33,295 bases of DNA. Source: Armatimonadota bacterium. Its GTDB lineage: Bacteria; Cloacimonadota; Cloacimonadia; Cloacimonadales; TCS61. Shown here one piece after another: positions 23,673-31,831 of the stretch. The first letter of the stretch is position 1. Each line of letters begins with the position of its first letter. The stretch is from assembly GCA_013203665.1 (NCBI GenBank), contig JABMPU010000154.1:1-33295 (forward strand), written 5' to 3'. A program made the translations under genes and the position numbers. The notes beneath the pieces are model-generated. The model was given only the letters and a program-made list of their open reading frames with translations, had not been told where the DNA came from and did not search any database.

Positions 23673-26255
23673 TTATTTCATCAGAACCATTTTCCTGGTT
23701 GATGAATATTTTCCTGCCTGCATCTTATAAAAATAAATTCCGGATGCAACAGGTCTGTTCATATCGTCTTTTCCGTCCCAAACAATTGAAGATTGATTAT
23801 TGAAAATTGAATATTGTTTAATTTTTTCTCCTTTGATATTATAGATTTCAATTACAGGATTTTCGATATTAAAAGGCATTTCGAAACTTATTATGGTTTC
23901 AGGATTAAATGGATTTGGATAATTCTGATATAACATGGGTAAAGAAGAAACAACATTATTTTCAGATGAAAGATTAATCAGACTCCATACCACTTCGATC
24001 TCAAAATATGTATCATCCTCAAAAGTTGCTGTTAAAACACCTCCACCGGGATAACTCCAGGAAGTTGCACCAGTTACATTTGCGGGAGGATTACCGGTGA
24101 AAAATTGAACTGTACAGCCTGTGCTGATATAACCTTTGGCTAAATCAGTTTCAATGTTTAATGAGATATTCGTTGTATCTGAACAAGTGATAATATCCAC
24201 ATCATCATAATCCACATCCTGACCATCCTTTAAAAAAAAGACGCTGGGAATTTCACCATTAAGACGGGAAATATTTAAAGCATAACCATCAAAAGCAACG
24301 TCCACACCTAAGAAATCAGTAGTAACAAGATCAGAATTATATTTTACCAGAGAAATAGCTTCTTTATTATCCTCTGCAATTGTTCCACCAATGCAATCTC
24401 CTAAATTTATGGGCGTATAAACAAAATCTCTGGTTGATTGAGCAGGCATTAAAAAAGATGAAAAAAGAACTAAATCACCTGTAGTAATTGAAGCCTGTGT
24501 TACAGTATGCTCATCAGCAATATTGTAGCCACCCTCATGATAATCATCATAACTGGAAAGAGTAATTGCTGAAGATGAATTTATAAAGAAATTCAGGTCA
24601 ACTCCATTTACCGAATATTTTGAACCGTTTGCAGTTAAGACAAAATCGTTTCCTGTATTTCCACCACCATTTCCATGAAGAAGCCAATCGTAAGTATGAG
24701 AAGCCTCACTATATACATAATCTGAAATTATGAAATAGTTGTTATGAATAAAAGAGACACACCTCATAAAATAGGCATCTTCATACATTGTTAAAACTTC
24801 GGCATAATCGATAAAAGGAGTATCAAAATAATTTGCGATTAGAGCATCTGTTCCATTGGCAGCAGCAGTACTGGCAGCACTTGGACCTTCTCCATCCACC
24901 AGGATTAAACTGTGATTTTTGGCATACCGAACCAGATCGTGCTGGTCATAACTGATATATCCGCTATCCATTGCCAGAAGCTCTCCATAAGCATAAATAA
25001 TAAAACTCATATTATCCGGATGTTCATGAGCACGACCACCTTCTCTGGCAATTCCATATTCTCCGAGCAAGCACATATAAACTGCGTTCTCCTCCCAACT
25101 GCTTCGGAAAATTGCCTGTCCTGCTTCTGGTAAGAAATAAGTTAAATCTTCCGGTTCTGTAATCCCGGTATAATTATCATCATAAACGCAGATCATCTCA
25201 ATATCCAGATTTCCCGGCGAAGCATAAGTATTATACGGATTTCCGGAATCAATATAATCCCAGGCAAATACATCATCATCATAATAACCTGCAAAAAAAC
25301 CACTGAAATAATATGGTTCATTGAAACTATCATCAAAATTGGGACGAGCACCATTTGGTAATCGAATTTTAATTCCCCAGGCAGCATTCAGTTGAAATCT
25401 CTCATCCAAAAGATTTGGCGGCAAACTGGTTCCTGCATAATCTTCTGTGGCGCCATTTACAAAATTATTATGAGCAATGGCAAAAGGAATAACATTGAAA
25501 GCAGTATATTTCTGATAATGAGCTCCTTCAGACCAGCCTCCATCAGCATCCACCAAGTATTCGTGATATGAATTATGCAGCAAGTTCATTCCATAATTTA
25601 TCCAGGATAGAGGTTGTTCCGTTACATCACCGCTTGTTTCCGTATTAAGAACAATAGCAGCCATTCCCAGGGCAGAAGCAAGTTTGGCTCCGAAGTTCGT
25701 CTTTTTACCTCCTGCTTCCCAAAGAATATTAACCAGGTAATCATTCATAATATCATCATATAAACCGGCAGCCATCGCCTGAATCTGGTCTCTCACATCA
25801 GGTTCGTCTCCTGCGAAATCATAGCTATTACCTTTTAGAAAGTCATAAGCAGTAGAAATTGCAGTTAAATTTTCCGAATCCCAAATGATGTTTTCATAAA
25901 CATCAGTATAACCACTTGCCGGTTCCCGGTCTGCAACTAAAAGATATTCTTTAGCTTTATCTGCATAAAGAACATCGCTCTGCATCAGATAACGAAATGC
26001 TGCTGAGCGGCATACTTCTGCTTTGTCTCTTTCCATTTCGCAAGCTGAGTATTCAACATCAGATTTTGATTCGATATTCGCATGAGAATCGGAATAGGGA
26101 GCAATGAGAATTCTATCTCTGACAGCCTCCAATTCAGCTTCTTCCAGAATTGTTCTGGGCCAATGTGTGTACTCCGGATGCCATGCTCCTTGTGCTAATA
26201 GTGTTGTTGTACAAAATAATGTGATTAAAAAAACTAAAAATTTTACATACTTCAT
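23673..26255 (-). CDS. Secreted heparinase II/III-like lyase with C-terminal sorting domain
   Basis: 860 residues, signal peptide ending near LLAQG. An alpha/alpha-toroid region (about 35-350, with EAGGKKTNFGAKLASALGMAA and HEYLVDADGGWSEGAHYQKYTA) is followed by the heparinase II/III C-terminal beta region, with RAHEHPDNMSFIIYAYGELLAMDSGY carrying the family histidine, and NHSLILVDG. Such enzymes cleave acidic polysaccharides by beta-elimination; the sugar here is unknown. The last 90 residues are the sorting domain: NYPNPFNPETIISFEM, IYNIKGEKI, WDGKDD, ASGIYFYKM and KMVLMK. GGAGG 7 nt before the ATG at 26255 fixes the start; a TTG at 26261 is too close to it. A heptamer array is embedded in the sorting domain (23785-23816). 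Confidence 0.85.
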   Translation of the reverse strand: MKYVKFLVFLITLFCTTTLLAQGAWHPEYTHWPRTILEEAELEAVRDRILIAPYSDSHANIESKSDVEYSACEMERDKAEVCRSAAFRYLMQSDVLYADKAKEYLLVADREPASGYTDVYENIIWDSENLTAISTAYDFLKGNSYDFAGDEPDVRDQIQAMAAGLYDDIMNDYLVNILWEAGGKKTNFGAKLASALGMAAIVLNTETSGDVTEQPLSWINYGMNLLHNSYHEYLVDADGGWSEGAHYQKYTAFNVIPFAIAHNNFVNGATEDYAGTSLPPNLLDERFQLNAAWGIKIRLPNGARPNFDDSFNEPYYFSGFFAGYYDDDVFAWDYIDSGNPYNTYASPGNLDIEMICVYDDNYTGITEPEDLTYFLPEAGQAIFRSSWEENAVYMCLLGEYGIAREGGRAHEHPDNMSFIIYAYGELLAMDSGYISYDQHDLVRYAKNHSLILVDGEGPSAASTAAANGTDALIANYFDTPFIDYAEVLTMYEDAYFMRCVSFIHNNYFIISDYVYSEASHTYDWLLHGNGGGNTGNDFVLTANGSKYSVNGVDLNFFINSSSAITLSSYDDYHEGGYNIADEHTVTQASITTGDLVLFSSFLMPAQSTRDFVYTPINLGDCIGGTIAEDNKEAISLVKYNSDLVTTDFLGVDVAFDGYALNISRLNGEIPSVFFLKDGQDVDYDDVDIITCSDTTNISLNIETDLAKGYISTGCTVQFFTGNPPANVTGATSWSYPGGGVLTATFEDDTYFEIEVVWSLINLSSENNVVSSLPMLYQNYPNPFNPETIISFEMPFNIENPVIEIYNIKGEKIKQYSIFNNQSSIVWDGKDDMNRPVASGIYFYKMQAGKYSSTRKMVLMK
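23785..23816. repeat. Heptamer array inside the sorting domain of the lyase gene
   Basis: Four and a half 7-nt units, CAATNNN on the coding strand, translated in frame as YSIFNNQSSIV. The same heptamer family lies outside genes at 19283-19307 and 8-21. It falls in the loop just before the conserved V-W-D/N-G strand. Confidence 0.7.
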
Positions 26256-26295
26256 AAACAAACCTCCATCTCTTATTTTTTTCTCTTTTCTCCTT

Positions 26296-27399
26296 TTATT
26301 TCATTAAAGTTATTTTCTTTGAACAAATTACTCGACTTTCATTTTTTAGAATAATGAAATAAATACCTGAAGCTTGATTCTTTGCGTTCCAGCTAACTTC
26401 TGATTGCTGACTGCTAATTACTAATTCATCTACTTTCTGTCCTTTCACATTATAGATCACCAGCTCCGTGTCCTCCGTAATCTCTGTGGTTAAATTAAAC
26501 GAGATCGTGGTAGTCGGATTAAACGGGTTTGGAAAAATTCTACAATTCATACTATTTTTATTTTCTAAAACATTTCCTATTCCCGCACCATTAGACAAGT
26601 AAAAAAACAATTGAGGAGCTTCATTAATAACACTCGTTTCATATGATGTAAATCCCACCTGATCTGCCAAATCATCCCAATCCGTATTTATTTGAAAAGC
26701 AATCCGGTATTGAGTTATATCTCTTCCCATTGTATAATCTTGTAGAACACAATCCGTTACATCAAGATAACGGTACCCATCTTCTCCGCTTTCCGTTATT
26801 GTACCAATGTTATGATTATATGTATAGGGGTTGCCATGATCTCCTTTCGACCAATCTAAAGAATCCAGTTCATACCCATAATCAATATGGCTCATGATAC
26901 ATTTTATAGTATCACCTCCCGCTACATCCCAAATCGGAAAATCAGATTGTGGGAAACCAAGATAATTTAAATTTCCGTGGCTTATCCATTGATAAAGTCT
27001 CACATTAACGGAGTCAATATCATATCCAACTGGTATCTCTGGTAAAGAAAAGGTTAAATACGAACGAAAATGTGTGTTCGGGATTTGAGGTCCTCCCATA
27101 CCATTCAACATCTGATCACCTGTGTTTAATTCATACATCCAATTATTCACAACAAATATTTCTGTTGGTAATTCAAAAGCAATATAACCATCCAATGGTC
27201 CAATTGAATACACACTGTCTATTATTGTATCGGCAGAGAGAAAGGACCCCGGTATGCACCAGGGCATGAATGGAAAAAGTAATCCGCCTACGCAAAGAAC
27301 AGCAAGAAAAATATTGCTTCCGCCTTCACAAAATTTCGGCGAGACAAGTCGTCGTGACAAGAAGGATAAAGGAAAAAATAATATTCGTTTTAATTTCAC
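26296..27399 (-). CDS. Secreted protein with C-terminal sorting domain, DNRLRE-like region
   Basis: About 367 residues. Start chosen at GTG 27399, with GGAG 6 nt upstream; the ATG at 27411 overlaps that GGAG and has none of its own. The N-terminus is odd: hydrophobic ILFFPLSFLS, then basic RRLVSPKFCEGGS, then a second hydrophobic stretch FLAVLCVGGLLFPFM. The middle (about 75-265) looks like a DNRLRE/carbohydrate-binding beta domain: paired strands such as FRSYLTFSLPEIPVGYDIDSVNVRLYQW and a D-V-T-D position. The end is a sorting domain (FPNPFNPTTTISFNL, IYNVKGQKV, SGIYF, KKITLMK) with an embedded heptamer array. It lies 22 nt after the metalloprotease stop, or 10 nt if the ATG is used. Function not assigned. 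Confidence 0.75.
   Translation of the reverse strand: MKLKRILFFPLSFLSRRLVSPKFCEGGSNIFLAVLCVGGLLFPFMPWCIPGSFLSADTIIDSVYSIGPLDGYIAFELPTEIFVVNNWMYELNTGDQMLNGMGGPQIPNTHFRSYLTFSLPEIPVGYDIDSVNVRLYQWISHGNLNYLGFPQSDFPIWDVAGGDTIKCIMSHIDYGYELDSLDWSKGDHGNPYTYNHNIGTITESGEDGYRYLDVTDCVLQDYTMGRDITQYRIAFQINTDWDDLADQVGFTSYETSVINEAPQLFFYLSNGAGIGNVLENKNSMNCRIFPNPFNPTTTISFNLTTEITEDTELVIYNVKGQKVDELVISSQQSEVSWNAKNQASGIYFIILKNESRVICSKKITLMK
26392..26426. repeat. Heptamer array inside the sorting domain of the 26296 gene
   Basis: Five 7-nt units, coding-strand form AATTAGT/AGTCAGC-like with A(A/G)T(T/C)AG(N) consensus, translated as ELVISSQQSEVS. It is at the same loop as the array in the neighbouring lyase gene but with a different heptamer sequence. 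Confidence 0.7.
27300..27370. repeat. TCGCCGAA-type repeat within the N-terminal coding region
   Basis: On the minus strand this reads TTGTCTCGCCGAA, a short A/T spacer, then GAAGGCGGAAG. A similar layout (AAGTCGAA, spacer, GCGAAGAC) occurs outside genes at about 30863-30887. Here it lies in the signal-peptide region of the 26296-27399 gene and encodes the basic RRLVSPKFCEGGS segment. Nearby, 27246-27265 forms a small hairpin (CCCCGGT/ACCAGGG). Confidence 0.4.
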
Positions 27400-27421
27400 G
27401 AGCTTCTCCATTGCTCATTTT

Positions 27422-28657
27422 TTACTTAAAACTTATTTTCTTATTTTCCCAACGACTTCTAAAATCAAATAGATTTTCCGGGTAAGAAATTGTCTGGAAA
27501 TTCTGTTCAATGAGAATTAATCTTTTTTCAATTTGTTCGTGCGTATAATGTTCATTTGTAGATTCGGTATTTTCTTGAGCGAGTCTATGCAGAAGATTCA
27601 AAATTTGGCGGCTGTCATAACCGGCACGCGTAGCATATATCATTCCTATGTAATCTGCATCTTCTTCATAAGCTTCCAATCGTCCCTGAAAAATCGTTTC
27701 GAAAATCTCGAATGATAATGCTTCCATTTCCTGTTCTGTCTTTTTGGTCTCCTCATCGGAAACATCATGTACAATTTCCTCATCCAGTTTAGCAAAAGCA
27801 TCATCAGATTTGATGTGATGTTTTCTTTTTTCGCTCTCTATCATTCCGTGACGACGGGCAACATGAGCGATTTCATGTGCCAACACAAAAGCAAGTTCCG
27901 CTTCTGTCCGGATATTATCCAATATTCCCCTGGTAACAAAAACGATTCCACCCGGACAAGCGTAAGCATTAGTTTTATCCGTATCCAAAATAAAAAAATT
28001 GAATTGGATATCAAAGGCATCACTTGATTCTACAATAATATTGCCAACCTGGTTGATGTATTCCTGCATTTCTTTATTTTCATAAAGTCCGATTGTAGAA
28101 ATCCTGGAGGCAATTCCCAAACCAAACCCTTCCTCTGAAAAAGAGAAGAAATTTCTTCCCTCGTAAGGAGGAATATCAACTTTATCCAGGTTCTTTTTAC
28201 GGTCAAAATTCTGATATGTCTTTTGCCTGAAATTGCTGAAATCTTGTATATTCATCTGAAAAGCCAAATACGTTTCCAGGAAGTTTGGATTACCATCAAA
28301 TTTCTTGGTGAATCTTTCTGCAAAGCCCTTCACACCAGCAGACATCCCATGTTGAGAAACTCTTAAAGATGCAGTTTGAGAACCCATCATAGAAAAAATA
28401 TCGCTCTGCACCTTTCTCTCTTCCGTAACTTTTTCCGAAACATAACCCGTGATTTCATCAGCTTGAATCCGGAGCCAGCCATTCTCTTTTTTCAGGATTG
28501 TAAATTCTGTGCCATTAGAAAGTTCTGCAATGGTTTCAAAGAATGAGCCCGGACCATTACGCACGATTGCCCTATCTCTTTTTACTGTGGCTGTTTCTTC
28601 ACATAAAATGTTTAAAGAAATCAATAAAATCAAAAAAATAAAAACTGTTTTTTTCAC
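27422..28657 (-). CDS. M48-family metallopeptidase with SH3 domain
   Basis: 411 residues from the GTG at 28657. An N-terminal hydrophobic signal (KKTVFIFLILLISLNILC) is followed by a bacterial SH3-like domain (about 22-80: VKRDRAIVRNGPGSFFETIAEL ... GWLRIQADEITGYVS). The peptidase M48 domain follows: HEIAH at 261-265 and third zinc ligand near Glu330 in AYEEDADYIG. The type resembles BepA/Loi-type periplasmic proteases in outer-membrane quality control. GGAGG 4 nt before the GTG and a GTGA overlap with the cyclase stop fix the start; the ATG at 28687 would put the signal peptide 10 residues in. Envelope localisation is inference. Confidence 0.88.
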   Translation of the reverse strand: MKKTVFIFLILLISLNILCEETATVKRDRAIVRNGPGSFFETIAELSNGTEFTILKKENGWLRIQADEITGYVSEKVTEERKVQSDIFSMMGSQTASLRVSQHGMSAGVKGFAERFTKKFDGNPNFLETYLAFQMNIQDFSNFRQKTYQNFDRKKNLDKVDIPPYEGRNFFSFSEEGFGLGIASRISTIGLYENKEMQEYINQVGNIIVESSDAFDIQFNFFILDTDKTNAYACPGGIVFVTRGILDNIRTEAELAFVLAHEIAHVARRHGMIESEKRKHHIKSDDAFAKLDEEIVHDVSDEETKKTEQEMEALSFEIFETIFQGRLEAYEEDADYIGMIYATRAGYDSRQILNLLHRLAQENTESTNEHYTHEQIEKRLILIEQNFQTISYPENLFDFRSRWENKKISFK

Positions 28658-30804
28658 TTTGCCTCCAATGTTAATACACCGTCCCAATTTTTCGGATTAG
28701 TTTTTCTTAACTTAATGCAACGGTCAAGCATAACTTTTGAGGGTTTATCTTCAAGAGGTAAATTTGCCAGTTTTTCAAATATCTTTATAGCTTCTTTCCA
28801 TTTTGCATTTCTATACATTTCAAGAGCTTGCTCGTATTGGACAATCCACTCCGGTTTTGAATTTCCATTTTTTTCATCCATAAGCTGAAAAATTTTTGTT
28901 GGCAGAGTCTTTCCTTTTACTCGCACAATATCCAAGTCGCGGCAAATAACATCATTTTTAACAAGTTCATAAGTGCTTTCGCTGATAATTATATCTGTTT
29001 TATAGAATTTGTTTACACCTTCCAATCTTGAAGCCGCATTTGCTGCATCACCGATTGCAGTGTAGTCCATTCTTCTTATTGAGCCAATATTTCCTGCTAT
29101 TATCGAACCTGTATTTATTCCCAATCTTGTACCAAGATGAAGTTCCTCCGGTACTGTAAGATTTTTTTTCTTTGATATTTCCCGGCAGTATTTTTTGTGA
29201 GCAATGGCAGCTTTGCAAGCAATAAGTGCGTTATCCTTCCTGAAAATAGGAACACCAAAAAGCGCCATAATTCCATCACCCGTATATTTATCTAAAAGTC
29301 CGTCATTATCGAGCACAAAATTTGTGAGTTTATCAAAATATTCATTTAGATTTTTCACTACTTCAGTTGGTGTCTTCCCCTCAGAATAAGTTGTAAAATC
29401 ATAAATATCAGAGAACATTACAGTTGCTTGTATCTCTTTACCGCCAAGTTCTACATTGTGCGGATGTTTTTCCAATTCGTTTATTACATCCGGGCTGAGA
29501 TAGCGTGTAAATATTTTCTTGATTTCAGCTTTTGCTTTTCCTTCCACCAGGTAACTAATCGTTACATAAAATCCGTAAGATAGTACAAATCCCATTATTG
29601 GAATAATGAAATTTAGTAAAATCCTGTTATTCTTCCAAAGAAAATAATTTAAAAATGTGATAAAAGCGAGCAGTAAAAGCAATATAAAATTGCTCTGTTT
29701 CATCGGAAAATGTGTGATAGTAAAATTAGCGAGAAAGCATATTATCAAAGTAAACGTCAAAGCAAACCAGATGGGAACAACTTTAACAAAATCCTGGTGA
29801 ATGAAATTACTCAAAATGGTTGTCCAGATTTCCATTCCGGGCAGGAAAGAAGAAATGGGAGTGGCACGAAGATCGTTCAGACCGGAAGCTGTCGCTCCGA
29901 TTATGATATATTTATCTTTGAAAACATCAGACGAAAGAAGAGGAGCATTACCCGAATAAATCGCAGAAGCGGATTGGATCACAGCTTGAAAAGGATAATA
30001 TTTAAAGGCATTTTCGCCATACCAATTCACCAGGTATTGTCCGTTTTTATCAATTGGAATGGAAAGAGTATCCAAAACTAAATGTTTCTTCTGAATAAAA
30101 AGCGAGTCGGTTCTTTGATTCAGAAAGACGCTGAAAGCTAATTGTGGAAGAATATTGTCTTTTACTTTTTGTAAGATGGGAACTTTTCGGATTACGCCAT
30201 CACGGTCTGGAATCACATTTATCACTCCAACCGATTTTGTAGCATTCAGAAGAACATCGATCGGTTCTCTCAATCCCGCATAAATATTTTCAAATGGATA
30301 TTTTCCTCCAGTAAGGTTAAGAGAAAATCTATTCAGAACAGGGCTGACTTTAGTGGAATCTTCCGTAAGTTTGGTTGCTAAAAAAACATTCTGATTATTT
30401 TTCATAGCATTGGCAAAATCACCATCGGTTTGCTCTGAAGATGTTTCTTCTCTTTCCGTATCCGGTGAATCAAAAATGACATCAAACAAAACAGCTTTTG
30501 CCTTCGAGCGAGTGAAATAATCTATAACATAACCATAATAGGAGCGGGGCCAGGGCCAGGGAATTCCATTTTTTGTAAAGAAATCGATGCTGCCATCATC
30601 GATTGCTACTACTACAATATTGGAATCAGCTTTTGCAGGTACCGTGTCGAGCCTGAAACGATAGTCTGTAAGTTTAAGTTCAACTTCTCTGAAGAAACCT
30701 GTGGTTCCAATCAAATATGAAATCGTTGTAATAATGAAAGCTGCGATTAAAAGGACATACCATTTTTTATAAATTTGAACAACATTAAATTCAGGTAGTT
30801 TCAT
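28654..30804 (-). CDS. CHASE2-containing class III nucleotide cyclase
   Basis: 716 residues. An N-terminal membrane helix (about 16-34) is followed by an extracytoplasmic CHASE2 sensor (about 36-325, with VELKLTDYRFRLD, VVVAIDDGSI, WPWPRSYYGYVID and KAVLFDVIFDSP), then three membrane helices (VPIWFALTFTLIICFLA, ILLLLLAFITFLNYF, FIIPIMGFVLSYGFYV), then the cyclase domain. Metal ligands are in MFSDIYDFT and LDKYTGDGIMALFG; the transition-state Asn/Arg lie in TAIGDAANAASRLEG. The lysine in LDKYTGDG favours adenylyl over guanylyl cyclase, tentatively. The C-terminus has a helical tail that may be a TPR-like motif. It is the first gene of the six-gene minus-strand run. Signal sensed: unknown. Confidence 0.92.
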   Translation of the reverse strand: MKLPEFNVVQIYKKWYVLLIAAFIITTISYLIGTTGFFREVELKLTDYRFRLDTVPAKADSNIVVVAIDDGSIDFFTKNGIPWPWPRSYYGYVIDYFTRSKAKAVLFDVIFDSPDTEREETSSEQTDGDFANAMKNNQNVFLATKLTEDSTKVSPVLNRFSLNLTGGKYPFENIYAGLREPIDVLLNATKSVGVINVIPDRDGVIRKVPILQKVKDNILPQLAFSVFLNQRTDSLFIQKKHLVLDTLSIPIDKNGQYLVNWYGENAFKYYPFQAVIQSASAIYSGNAPLLSSDVFKDKYIIIGATASGLNDLRATPISSFLPGMEIWTTILSNFIHQDFVKVVPIWFALTFTLIICFLANFTITHFPMKQSNFILLLLLAFITFLNYFLWKNNRILLNFIIPIMGFVLSYGFYVTISYLVEGKAKAEIKKIFTRYLSPDVINELEKHPHNVELGGKEIQATVMFSDIYDFTTYSEGKTPTEVVKNLNEYFDKLTNFVLDNDGLLDKYTGDGIMALFGVPIFRKDNALIACKAAIAHKKYCREISKKKNLTVPEELHLGTRLGINTGSIIAGNIGSIRRMDYTAIGDAANAASRLEGVNKFYKTDIIISESTYELVKNDVICRDLDIVRVKGKTLPTKIFQLMDEKNGNSKPEWIVQYEQALEMYRNAKWKEAIKIFEKLANLPLEDKPSKVMLDRCIKLRKTNPKNWDGVLTLEAK

Positions 30805-30822
30805 TTATTATTCCTTAATTTA

Positions 30823-31003
30823 TGGGTTCTGCATAATTGGGTGTTTTTGTCATCCTGCTTGCCAAGTCGAAGCTAGCGAAGACTGGAGGAATTCTTCTTG
30901 CTTTTCTCTCGAAGGAACTCCGCTTTTAATGAGATTCTTCGGAAGATTACCTTTGGAGGAAAACTCAGAAAGACATACTTTTTGACATTTTGCAGAATCC
31001 TTA
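30823..31003. mobile_element. Small MITE-like insertion, 181 bp
   Basis: Exact 13-bp direct repeats flank it (30810-30822 and 31004-31016, ATTCCTTAATTTA). Inside, short inverted ends TTCTGCA (30827-30833) and TGCAGAA (30991-30997). Further in, GTCATCCTG (about 30849) and CAGAAAGAC (about 30966) form a second inverted pair as in the common GTCATCCTGAG-type repeats. No coding sequence. It lies upstream of the cyclase start. The remaining 31017-31086 shows nothing. Confidence 0.5.
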
Positions 31004-31086
31004 ATTCCTTAATTTAACAATAGAGGATAAATTACATAATGTTATACTTCGTCAAGAATTTTATGATTGGGTACTAGATAATTGTT

Positions 31087-31154
31087 CAGCCACTAAGGTC
31101 GCGAAGCAACACGAAGACACTCCTTGTACCTCCAGAAAGCTTTCGGGAACAAGC
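31087..31154. repeat. CACGAAG repeat followed by CTTGTTCC-type palindrome
   Basis: 31087-31120 (CAGCCACTAAGG..., ACACGAAG) is the same family as 2827-2858 and the reverse complement of 9050-9080. 31122-31154 contains CCAGAAAGCTTTCGGG between CTTGT and ACAAG, a copy of the repeat at 19311-19343. Confidence 0.5.
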
Positions 31155-31229
31155 AGAAAGAATCATTTCTAAATCCGAATTTCTAATTTCAAATAAAATG
31201 ATAAAACCAAAATGTCCAAATATTTGAGA

Positions 31230-31280
31230 TTTGTAATTTGGAATTTTATTAGATATTAGAAATTTGTTATTTGGAATTTA
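31230..31280. repeat. AT-rich direct repeat
   Basis: TTTGTAATTTGGAATTTT (31230-31247) and TTTGTTATTTGGAATTTA (31263-31280) match at 16 of 18 positions. The second runs into the stop codon of the small membrane-protein gene. Simple repeat of no evident function. Confidence 0.45.
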
Positions 31281-31685
31281 TCCTTTTTTGGGTTTTTGCT
31301 CTTTCTTCTCTGTTACTTTTTCAGGTTCTTTTTTCTTTGGTTTCTTTTCGGTTTTTTCCGGTTCTTCTGCTTTTTCATAAATATTAATTTCAAGTTTCCC
31401 TTTTGAAAGTGCTGGATAGAAATCATCGATATATTCCTCGATCTTCGCTTTCAACTCTTTATCTTTTTTCAAAATTTCCTTACTGAACCCAAGCTTTAAT
31501 ATGGATTGAGGAAATGTAATTGTTAAAGAGATTTCCGGTTCTTCCCCAACTGTATTTTTAAGATAAAGAGGTAGAGTTTTATCGATCTCCAATGCAGTTT
31601 TGATTTTTAAGTAGAATTTATATCCATGATATACAATAAAAGAAATTAAGCCATACCAGAATACTTTTTTACAAAATTTTTTCAT
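31278..31685 (-). CDS. Small membrane-anchored K/E-rich protein
   Basis: 135 residues, unrecognised. One hydrophobic segment (about 8-22, VFWYGLISFIVYHGY) next to a Lys-rich N-terminus, a middle domain of about 65 residues with predicted strands (EPEISLTITFPQSILKLGF), and a low-complexity tail of Lys, Glu and Pro (from about 105). GGAGG 5 nt before the ATG at 31685 fixes the start; an ATG at 31697 overlaps that site. It stands alone in repeat-rich DNA. Could be a periplasmic spacer or tether. Confidence 0.65.
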   Translation of the reverse strand: MKKFCKKVFWYGLISFIVYHGYKFYLKIKTALEIDKTLPLYLKNTVGEEPEISLTITFPQSILKLGFSKEILKKDKELKAKIEEYIDDFYPALSKGKLEINIYEKAEEPEKTEKKPKKKEPEKVTEKKEQKPKKG

Positions 31686-31705
31686 CCTTTCCTCCATAAT
31701 AATTT

Positions 31706-31725
31706 ACCCGCGAAATACACGAATA
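31706..31725. repeat. CACGAA repeat fragment
   Basis: CGCGAAATACACGAAT, a short member of the TTCGTG/CACGAA family just upstream of the small membrane-protein gene. Confidence 0.35.
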
Positions 31726-31781
31726 AATTATTCTTGTTTTTGTATCTGCTTTAATACCCGAATCGGGCTTTTCCTTATGAA

Positions 31782-31831
31782 CCTTGAAAAGGTTTATAAG
31801 ACTTCTCTTCTTGCTAAACCTTTTCAACGGT
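31782..31831. repeat. 50-nt hairpin repeat, copy 2
   Basis: Same length as copy 1 (2904-2953). Arms at 31784-31796 and 31815-31827 pair over 13 bp. Relative to copy 1 a C in the left arm is T, and the facing G is A, so pairing is kept. The loop keeps CTTCTCTTCTTGC. Confidence 0.7.

Noticed and set aside
29710-30081. A 123-codon plus-strand open frame antisense to the cyclase gene
   Set aside because: It lies opposite a well-supported CHASE2 coding region, has no known motif and no ribosome binding site; shadow of the real gene.
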